Source: Thermoflexales bacterium (GTDB taxonomy: Bacteria > Chloroflexota > Anaerolineae > B4-G1 > DUEL01). Taken from it: DNA of 52,056 bases. The notes under the pieces are model-generated. The model worked only from the letters and a program-made list of their open reading frames with translations. It was not told the origin of the DNA and did no database searches. Location: positions 1 to 52,056 of the forward strand of contig JACIWQ010000008.1 of the NCBI GenBank assembly GCA_014360895.1, in the 5' to 3' direction. Below, one piece after another: positions 1-5,848 of the stretch. Position 1 is the first letter of the stretch; every line of letters begins with the position of its first letter. The position numbers and the translations under genes are program-made.

Positions 1-912
1 GATTACTTCTCGGGCAACCTGGAGGTGGAGACGACCGGCACCGCCGCGTACGAGTCGGGCCGAGCCACCGGAACCGTCCTCTTCACCAACATGCTGGGCC
101 AGGAGATCACCGTCCCCGCCCGCACCGTCGTCCGGACGTCCGCCGGGGCTTTCCCGGTCCGCTTCGCCACCACGCAGGATGTGACGGTGCCCCCCTTCGG
201 GCAGGCCCCGGCCCCCATAGAAGCTCTGGAGGAAGGGCCGGCGGGCAACGTGGGCGCCGGGCTCATCAATCAGGTAGAAGGCGTCAACGCCCTGGCCCTG
301 CGGGTCATCAACCCCGAACCGACCCGGGGCGGGGGCCTCCAGGAAGTCCGCGCTGTCTCTCAGGAGGATATGGACCGAGCCCGAGAACAGTTGACAGCCC
401 GGTTGCTGGAGGAAGCTTACCAGGGCCTGCAGGGGTATCTGGAGCCGACGGAGATTCTCTTCCGGCAGTCGCTGGAGATTCAGGCCAGTGAGGTCTCCTA
501 CGACCGGTTCCTCTACGAGCAGGCGGACAAACTGCAAGTCTATATGAAACTGCTGGTTACCGGTATGGCAGTGGACCGGGATAACGCCGAAGCGGTGGGG
601 TATGCCGCCCTGGTGCGCCGTCTCCCACCGGAGCACGTCCTGGTGGACACGGATTTTGAGATTCGGGAGCCGACGGCGGGCCCCGAGAACGGCGTCATCC
701 AGTTCGCCGTTTCGGCGGTGGGCTACGCGGCGGCGGAGGTGGACCCCGAGGTAGTCCGGCAGACGGTGCGCGGGAAGAGCGTCGCGCGGGCCGCCGACCT
801 GCTCTCGGCTCAGTGGCCGCTGGCCCAGCCGCCCCAGATTCAGGTCTGGCCCCAGTGGCTGCGGCGGATGCCCCTGCTCCCCCTGCGCATCACCGTCCAG
901 GTGACGCCCTGA
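1..912 (+). CDS. Baseplate J/gp47-like protein, 3' part only
   Basis: The reading frame is open from the first base, so the true start lies upstream of the window and 303 residues are visible. The visible part begins with a beta-rich stretch (ATGTVLFTNMLGQEITVPA) and a GPAGNVGAG segment, which are typical of baseplate-J-like proteins, and continues with an alpha/beta region and a Pro/Leu-rich C-terminus. In phages and contractile injection systems this fold builds the baseplate wedge, but Chloroflexota carry chromosomal copies with no other tail genes nearby, and none are seen here. Whether this one belongs to an injection system or to envelope architecture cannot be told. It ends 111 bp before ruvX, with an inverted repeat in the gap. 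Confidence 0.6.
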   Translation, partial: DYFSGNLEVETTGTAAYESGRATGTVLFTNMLGQEITVPARTVVRTSAGAFPVRFATTQDVTVPPFGQAPAPIEALEEGPAGNVGAGLINQVEGVNALALRVINPEPTRGGGLQEVRAVSQEDMDRAREQLTARLLEEAYQGLQGYLEPTEILFRQSLEIQASEVSYDRFLYEQADKLQVYMKLLVTGMAVDRDNAEAVGYAALVRRLPPEHVLVDTDFEIREPTAGPENGVIQFAVSAVGYAAAEVDPEVVRQTVRGKSVARAADLLSAQWPLAQPPQIQVWPQWLRRMPLLPLRITVQVTP

Positions 913-914
913 GG

Positions 915-1016
915 TTCACCACCAAGACACGAAGGCGCAAAGATTGGGCCATTCGGTCATTGGTTTCTTTAATGGTTATGTGAATTTCCCTTCGCGTCTT
1001 TGTGTCTTCGTGGTTT
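915..1016. repeat. Imperfect inverted repeat between baseplate-J-like gene and ruvX
   Basis: The left arm (915-942, containing CCAAGACACGAAGG) pairs with the right arm (990-1016, containing CTTTGTGTCTTCGTGG) across about 47 bp. The units are A+G-rich on one arm and have a loose 8-9-bp period. The right arm runs almost into the ruvX ribosome binding site. Relatives lie at 35592-35654, 40940-41068 and 44333-44458. Confidence 0.75.
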
Positions 1017-1023
1017 GAAGGAA

Positions 1024-1485
1024 ATGAGGATTCTGGCCCTGGACCTGGGAGCACGGCGCATCGGCGTGGCGGTGAGCGACCCCACCGGGACGGTGGCCCG
1101 ACCGGTGGGTGTGGTGGAGCGCCAGTCCCGCGCCGAAGACTTCGCCGCGATCGCCCGGCTGGTGGCCGAATACGGCGCGGAGCGGGTGATTGTCGGGCGG
1201 CCGCTGACCCTGCGCGGCGAGGTGGGCCCGCAGGCCCGCTGGGCGGAGGCGTACGCGCAGGCCCTGGCGGAGGCGCTGCCGGTGCCGGTGGAGTTGTGGG
1301 ATGAGCGCTACACCACCGCCGCCGCCCAGGAAATCCTGAAGACCGTCCGCCGCCCGGGCAAACGCCGCCCGCGCGGCGACGTAGACGCCGTCGCCGCCGC
1401 TGTCCTGCTGCAAGGGTTTCTGGAAGCCTGCAAGAATGAAAACCCCGCCTTTCCCGAGGGGGATTTTCGGAAGGTGAAGCCGTGA
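1024..1485 (+). CDS. ruvX: RuvX/YqgF-type Holliday junction resolvase
   Basis: This 153-residue protein has the usual family length. The RNase-H-fold signature is complete: DLGARRIGVAVSDP with Asp7, VGRPLTLRG at about 57-65, WDERYTTAAA with Glu94, and DVDAVAAAVLLQ with Asp119/Asp121, which together give the acidic metal-binding site. YqgF proteins act in recombination and in pre-16S rRNA 5'-end processing. An in-frame GTG exists 24 bp upstream, but the ATG at 1024 with GAAGGA in front is preferred because family members begin M-R-I/V-L-A-L-D. Its stop overlaps the next small frame (GTGA), and mltG follows, the usual partner order for ruvX. Confidence 0.93.
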   Translation: MRILALDLGARRIGVAVSDPTGTVARPVGVVERQSRAEDFAAIARLVAEYGAERVIVGRPLTLRGEVGPQARWAEAYAQALAEALPVPVELWDERYTTAAAQEILKTVRRPGKRRPRGDVDAVAAAVLLQGFLEACKNENPAFPEGDFRKVKP

Positions 1486-1601
1486 CATTCCATGACTATC
1501 CAGACACCGATTCGCTTTATATTGACCTTTCCGAAAGGACCAGCGAGGATTCGCGCGAGGTCGCGCCGGGCGTGGTGCTGGATAACGAGGCAAAGAGATG
1601 A
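1482..1601 (+). pseudogene. C-terminally clipped DUF2283 reading frame
   Basis: A 39-codon frame starts at a GTG overlapping the ruvX stop and ends at a TGA overlapping the mltG ATG (ATGA). It reads YPDTDSLYIDLSERTSEDSR and then EVAPGVVLDNEAKR. This matches the first two thirds of DUF2283 (small proteins of about 60-80 residues), whose conserved start is D-x-D-x-L-Y-I and whose middle is E-V-x-P-G-V-V-L-D. The usual final G-x-x-x-G-I-E-I-L strand is missing. It may be a remnant kept because it provides coupled translation between ruvX and mltG, or a short functional form. DUF2283 proteins are often small antitoxin-like partners. Confidence 0.6.
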
Positions 1602-2788
1602 AGAAGAAACAGAAGAAACAAGCGACCCGCGTTGTGGCCTTTCTGCTGGCGCTGGCTTCCGTCGCCGTCATCGTCGGCGGGAGCGTGTGGACGTTCCGCC
1701 GGACCGGCGGGCTGGGCATTTCCCTCTGCAACATCAGCGCGGCGGGCTCCCCCAAAGAGGTCGCTCTGGAAACCTACATCCAGATGCACGCCGACGAACT
1801 CCAGCGCCCCGCCGGCACGGACGACACCCCGGTCACCTTCGTCGTCCAGCCCGGGGAGACGGCGGCGTCGGTAGCCCAGCGGCTCCAGGAGGCCGGTCTC
1901 ATCTCCGACGCCGAACTCTTCCGTCGCTACCTGCAGTACAAGGGTATGGACGCCGGGCTGGAGGCCGGCACTTACACCCTGCGCCAGACGATGACCATCC
2001 CCGAAATCGCCGAGGCGCTACAGACCGGCCTGCGTCCGGAGCGGGTGGTCACCATCCGCGAGGGGCTCCGTCTGGAAGAGGTCGCGGCCACCGTCGCCGC
2101 ACAGACCGGCATCGCCGAGGCGGATTTCATCGCCCTGGTGACGACCGGCTGGCGGGAGACCGACCTGAAGGACTATCCCTTCCTGGCCGACCTGCCGCCT
2201 GGCACCACCCTGGAAGGGTACCTCTTCCCGGAGACCTACCGTCTGCCGGAGGAGGTGACAGCCTACGACGTGGTGGCCCGCATGCTGGCGACCTTTGACG
2301 CGCGGGTGACCGAGGAGATGCGGCTGGCGGCGGCCAACCAGGGCCTGACCGTCCACCAACTGGTCACCCTGGCCTCGCTGGTGGAGCGGGAGGCGGTGGT
2401 CCCGGAGGAGCGGCCCGTTATCGCGGGCGTCTTCCTGAACCGGTTGCGCAACGGCTGGCTCCTCAACGCCGACCCCACCGTCCAGTACGCCCTGGGCTAC
2501 GACGAAAAGACCGGGAAGTGGTGGCGTCGCCTCTATTTTGACGAACTGGGCGTCAACAGCCTGGCCGATATAGACCACCCGTACAACACCTACCGCTATC
2601 CCGGCCTGCCCCCGGGCCCCATTTGCAGTCCGGGCCTGGCCTCCATCCAGGCCTCGGCCTTCCCCGCCCAGACCGACTACTTCTACTTCATTGCCGACTG
2701 CCACAAGAACGACGGGAGCCATCTCTTCGCCCGCACGGAGGAGGAGCACAACGCCAACTACGCCTCCTGCGGCGGCACGGTGCCGTGA
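1598..2788 (+). CDS. mltG: Endolytic murein transglycosylase MltG
   Basis: The 396-residue protein is a YceG/MltG family member. It has a lysine-rich cytoplasmic N-terminus, one membrane helix at about 11-31, a LysM-like region (VVQPGETAASVAQRLQEAG, about 85-105) and the YceG catalytic domain. The catalytic glutamate is Glu263 in SLVEREAV, and the domain ends with YPGLPPGPIC...FYFIADC...HLF. MltG cuts nascent glycan strands at the membrane to set peptidoglycan length. The ATG overlaps the stop of the preceding small frame and ruvX lies just upstream, which is the conserved pairing. Confidence 0.95.
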   Translation: MKKKQKKQATRVVAFLLALASVAVIVGGSVWTFRRTGGLGISLCNISAAGSPKEVALETYIQMHADELQRPAGTDDTPVTFVVQPGETAASVAQRLQEAGLISDAELFRRYLQYKGMDAGLEAGTYTLRQTMTIPEIAEALQTGLRPERVVTIREGLRLEEVAATVAAQTGIAEADFIALVTTGWRETDLKDYPFLADLPPGTTLEGYLFPETYRLPEEVTAYDVVARMLATFDARVTEEMRLAAANQGLTVHQLVTLASLVEREAVVPEERPVIAGVFLNRLRNGWLLNADPTVQYALGYDEKTGKWWRRLYFDELGVNSLADIDHPYNTYRYPGLPPGPICSPGLASIQASAFPAQTDYFYFIADCHKNDGSHLFARTEEEHNANYASCGGTVP

Positions 2789-2826
2789 CAGTTCACGTTT
2801 CATGCTCCCCATTCGCGGAGGTCCTT

Positions 2827-3984
2827 ATGACAACTCAGACCTACGATGTGGTGATCGTCGGTGCCGGGAGCATCGGCCTGCCCGCCGCCTTCTTTATGGC
2901 CGACGCCGGCCTGAAGGTCCTGGTCATTGACCAGTTTGCCAGCCCGGGACAGGGCTCCAACAAGGCCGCCATCGGCGGCATTCGCGCCACCCACTCCGAC
3001 CCCGCCAAAATCCGCCTCTGCCTCAAGTCCATAGAGATTTTCTCCACCTGGGAGGAGACCTACGGCGACAACATTGAATGGTACCAGGGCGGCTACTCCT
3101 TCGTCGCCTACCGGGAGCAGGAGGAGCAGGTCCTCAAGAACCTGCTGAAAATCCAGCACTCCTACGGGCTGAACATCCGCTGGCTGGACCGGGACGACCT
3201 CCTGCAGGTCATCCCGGACCTGAATCCCGAAGAGCTCATCGGCGGGACGTACTCCCCCGGCGATGGCTCCGCCTCCCCGTTGCTGACGGCGCATGCGTTC
3301 TACATGCGGGCGCGGGAGCGGGGCGCCGAGTTCCACTTCCGGGAGCGGGTCACCGGCATCATCCGCCGCCGGGGACGGGTGGTGGGCGTCCGCACCGACC
3401 GGGGCGGCTACGCCACCGAGGTGGTGGTCAACGCCGCCGGCCCCTGGGCGCGCGCCGTCGCCCAGATGGCCGGACTGGATGTGCCCGTGGTGCCGGATTG
3501 CCACGAGGCGGGCATCACCGAACCGGTCGCCCGGTTCCTGGAGCCGATGGTCGTGGACATCCGCCCCGCCGAGGGCTCCAAGAACTACTACTTCTATCAG
3601 CACAAGCCCGGCCCCGTCGTCTTCTGTATCACCCCCGAACCGCCTATCATCGGCACCGACCGGCGGGAGACCTCCGTCTTCCTGCCCATGATTGCCCGGC
3701 GGATGGTGGACCTGATGCCCAAACTGGCCAACATCAAGGTCCGGCGCACCTGGCGGGGCCTCTACCCGATGACCCCCGACGGTTTCCCCATCATCGGCTG
3801 GGCGCGGGAACTGGAAGGGTACATCTACGCCGTCGGGATGTGTGGGCAGGGGTATATGCTGGGGCCGGGCGTCGGCGTCCTCCTGACCCATATGGTGCAG
3901 AACGCCATCACCCCAGAAGACCAGGAGATTCTGGACCAACTGAGCCCGTATCGGCCCTTCGGCGGGGAGGAGAAACTCAAATAG
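2827..3984 (+). CDS. FAD-dependent amine/sarcosine oxidase-like oxidoreductase
   Basis: The 385-residue flavoprotein belongs to the DAO (glycine/D-amino-acid oxidase) superfamily. The Rossmann FAD site VVIVGAGSIGLPAAFF lies at residues 8-23, the second FAD-contact block VVNAAGPWA in the middle, and the C-terminal WRGLYPMTPDGFPIIGW...GMCGQGYMLGPGVG is typical of sarcosine oxidase beta-like proteins. The substrate is probably a secondary amine or N-methyl amino acid, but it cannot be read from sequence. The ATG at 2827 is chosen because GGAGG stands 6 bp upstream; longer in-frame starts lie inside mltG. No alpha, gamma or delta subunit genes are nearby, so it is probably a single-subunit enzyme. 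Confidence 0.8.
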   Translation: MTTQTYDVVIVGAGSIGLPAAFFMADAGLKVLVIDQFASPGQGSNKAAIGGIRATHSDPAKIRLCLKSIEIFSTWEETYGDNIEWYQGGYSFVAYREQEEQVLKNLLKIQHSYGLNIRWLDRDDLLQVIPDLNPEELIGGTYSPGDGSASPLLTAHAFYMRARERGAEFHFRERVTGIIRRRGRVVGVRTDRGGYATEVVVNAAGPWARAVAQMAGLDVPVVPDCHEAGITEPVARFLEPMVVDIRPAEGSKNYYFYQHKPGPVVFCITPEPPIIGTDRRETSVFLPMIARRMVDLMPKLANIKVRRTWRGLYPMTPDGFPIIGWARELEGYIYAVGMCGQGYMLGPGVGVLLTHMVQNAITPEDQEILDQLSPYRPFGGEEKLK

Positions 3985-4016
3985 GATCAGGTGTTACGCC
4001 GTTGGCCTCCCGAGAT

Positions 4017-4196
4017 GAGATTGCCACCACGCTTCGCTCGCGGTGAACTTCGGCGGCTTTGCCGCTCGCGATGACCCTTCGCGGCTTGCGCGAACTGTCG
4101 GTGGTGTCGCCGTTCCAGTACCAGCTTCGCGGCTTTGCCGCTCGCAATGACCCCGGGGATGTCATTGCGAGCTGCCGCAGGCGGCGAAGCAATCTC
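4017..4196. repeat. 180-bp repeat element with GAGATTGC/GCAATCTC ends
   Basis: The terminal inverted sequences are GAGATTGC (4017-4024) and GCAATCTC (4189-4196). Inside are two direct copies of CTTCGsCGGCTTTGCCGCTCGCrATGACCC, near 4048-4077 and 4124-4153, plus further CTTCGC/GCGAAG palindromes. The element codes for nothing and fills most of the gap between the flavoprotein gene and the FBP aldolase/phosphatase gene. It looks like a short non-autonomous or palindromic repeat. Confidence 0.7.
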
Positions 4197-4256
4197 TCAA
4201 GTGCGTAACTCCTGAAGGATATGCGTCGGGTCCCGCAAGTTCAGAAAGGGGGGAAA

Positions 4257-5354
4257 ATGGACCACATCACCCTCAGCGTCATTAAAGCGGATGTCGGTGG
4301 GTTCGTGGGCCATTCCAGCGTCCACGATGAACTTATAGAGGAGGCGGAGGACCGGTTGGAAGCGGCGGTGAAGGAGGACATCCTTGTGGACTTCCATGTC
4401 ACCGCCTGCGGGGACGACCTGCAACTCATCATGACCCACCGCAAGGGGGTGGATAACCCCGAGATTCACCGCCTGGCCTGGGAGACCTTTGAGGCCTGTA
4501 CGGAGGTCGCCAAACGGCTGAAACTCTACGGCGCCGGGCAGGACCTGCTGGCGGATGCCTTCTCCGGCAACGTCAAGGGTATGGGCCCCGGCGTGGCGGA
4601 GATGGAGTTCGCCGAACGGCCCTCGGAGCCGGTCCTCATCTTCATGGCCGACAAGACCTCTGCCGGGGCCTGGAACCTTCCCCTCTACCGGATGTTCGCC
4701 GACCCCTTCAACACCGCCGGCCTGGTCATTTCACCGGCCATGCACGAGGGCTTCCGGTTTGAGGTCCACGACGTGAAGGAGAGCAAGCGGGTCTTCTTTG
4801 ACACGCCGGAGGAACTCTACGACCTGCTGGTCTTCATCGGTGCGCCGGGCCGCTATGCGGTCAAGGCCGTCTACACCAAAAAGGGGGAAATCGCCGCCGT
4901 CTCCTCCACCCAGCGCCTCTCCCTCATCGCCGGACGGTACGTGGGGAAGGACGACCCGGTCTGCATTGTCCGCAGCCAGGGGGAGTTTCCGGCCGTCGGC
5001 GAGGTCTTAGAGCCGTTCACGATGCCCCACATCGTGGAGGGCTGGATGCGCGGCTCCCACTATGGCCCGCTGATGCCGGTGCCCCTCTACCACGCCACCC
5101 CCAGCCGCTTTGACGGCCCGCCGCGCGTCGTCTGCCTGGGGTTCCAGATTGCCGGGGGGCGGCTGGTGGGGCCCCGGGATATGTTTGACGACCCGGGCTT
5201 TGACGAGGCGCGCCGCCTCTGCAACGTCATCGCCGACCACTTCCGCCGCCACGGCCCTTTTGAGCCCCACCGGCTCCCGATGGAGGAGATGGAGTACACC
5301 ACGCTCCCCCAAGTGATGGAGAAACTGGCGGGGCGGTGGGAGGAGATTCCGTGA
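4257..5354 (+). CDS. fbp: Bifunctional fructose-1,6-bisphosphate aldolase/phosphatase (class V)
   Basis: The 365-residue protein matches the archaeal-type FBPA/P end to end. It has TLSVIKADVGGFVGHSSVH at 5-23, the metal and phosphate segments CGDDLQLIMTH (51-61), YGAGQDLLADAFSGN (91-105) and MADKTSAGAWNLPL (130-143), Tyr228 and the Schiff-base Lys231 in AGRYVGKDDP, then GWMRGSHYGPLMPV and RHGPFEPHRL. The family condenses DHAP and GAP to FBP and then dephosphorylates it to fructose-6-phosphate, a one-way gluconeogenic enzyme found in Archaea and deeply branching or thermophilic bacteria. The ATG at 4257 follows a purine-rich GGGGGG ribosome site. It appears to be a single-gene unit between two repeat regions. 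Confidence 0.95.
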   Translation: MDHITLSVIKADVGGFVGHSSVHDELIEEAEDRLEAAVKEDILVDFHVTACGDDLQLIMTHRKGVDNPEIHRLAWETFEACTEVAKRLKLYGAGQDLLADAFSGNVKGMGPGVAEMEFAERPSEPVLIFMADKTSAGAWNLPLYRMFADPFNTAGLVISPAMHEGFRFEVHDVKESKRVFFDTPEELYDLLVFIGAPGRYAVKAVYTKKGEIAAVSSTQRLSLIAGRYVGKDDPVCIVRSQGEFPAVGEVLEPFTMPHIVEGWMRGSHYGPLMPVPLYHATPSRFDGPPRVVCLGFQIAGGRLVGPRDMFDDPGFDEARRLCNVIADHFRRHGPFEPHRLPMEEMEYTTLPQVMEKLAGRWEEIP

Positions 5355-5355
5355 G

Positions 5356-5418
5356 GCGTGAAACGTAAAACGTAAAGCGTGAAACGTAAAGCGTGAAACG
5401 TAAAACGTGAAACGTAAA
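5356..5418 (+). repeat. Nine tandem 7-bp units, RCGTRAA
   Basis: The run is GCGTGAA, ACGTAAA, ACGTAAA, GCGTGAA, ACGTAAA, GCGTGAA, ACGTAAA, ACGTGAA, ACGTAAA, without interruption, directly after the fbp stop codon. The GTG at 5407 inside it is the apparent start of the next frame, whose first residues MKRKT are therefore encoded by the repeat. The same unit occurs in the other orientation at 50690-50757. Confidence 0.95.
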
Positions 5419-5757
5419 ACGCACATAGAGCGCGACTTCCCGATTGAGCGCCTGAACCCCGTCGCTCTGGCGGAGGGAAACTCCAAGAAGCCCGTCTACC
5501 AGATGCATAAGTGGTGGGCCCGGCGGCTGGGGAGCGCCTTCCGGATGATGACGCTGGCAGCTTTCGCCCCGGCGGAAGTCCCGGAAGAGACCCTCTGGTC
5601 CTGGTTCGTCGCGGGCGGGGCAAACCCGGAGGGGAAAATTGTCCTGGACCCCTTTATGGGCGGCGGGACGACCGTCGTGGAGGCGCTTCAGCTGAGCTGC
5701 CGCGTCATCGGCGTGGACATCAACCCCGTCGCCTTCTGGAGTTGGCGGCCTCGCTGA
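5407..5757 (+). pseudogene. Truncated DUF1156-type DNA methylase N-terminus
   Basis: Only 116 codons remain of what is usually a protein of about 900 residues. The visible part has the family start HIERDFPIERLNPVALAEG, the motif VYQMHKWWARRLGSAFR, and the SAM-binding motif LDPFMGGGTTVVEAL followed by VIGVDINPVAF. The frame then breaks off at WSWRPR and a stop; the target-recognition part and the NPPY catalytic motif are absent. The apparent start is a GTG inside the 7-bp repeat. It is best read as a remnant of a long methylase gene lost by deletion. Confidence 0.75.
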
Positions 5758-5800
5758 CCCAAATTCCCGCTTCCCGGTCCCACCAACTGGCCCTGCTCTA

Positions 5801-5835
5801 ACGGAAACGGAATACGCACTACGGAATACGCCGTA
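5801..5835 (+). repeat. Degenerate 7-bp repeat run (CGGAATA / CGCACTA)
   Basis: In 7-bp register the sequence is ACGGAAA, CGGAATA, CGCACTA, CGGAATA, CGCCGTA, that is, a 14-bp unit repeated twice. It sits between the methylase stump and the molybdenum hydroxylase gene, just ahead of its ribosome binding site (GGAGGG at 5837-5842). Confidence 0.7.
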
Positions 5836-5848
5836 TGGAGGGTTTCTC

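Noticed and set aside
1-912. Complete contractile injection system or prophage
   Set aside because: Only a baseplate-J-like fragment is visible; no sheath, tube, spike or ATPase gene occurs in the window, although the part upstream of the window is unseen.
5740-5800. The TGA ending the methylase frame as a selenocysteine codon, given selB in the window
   Set aside because: Sequence after the TGA (PKFPLPGPTNWPCSNG) has no resemblance to the methylase family and no SECIS-like hairpin follows directly.
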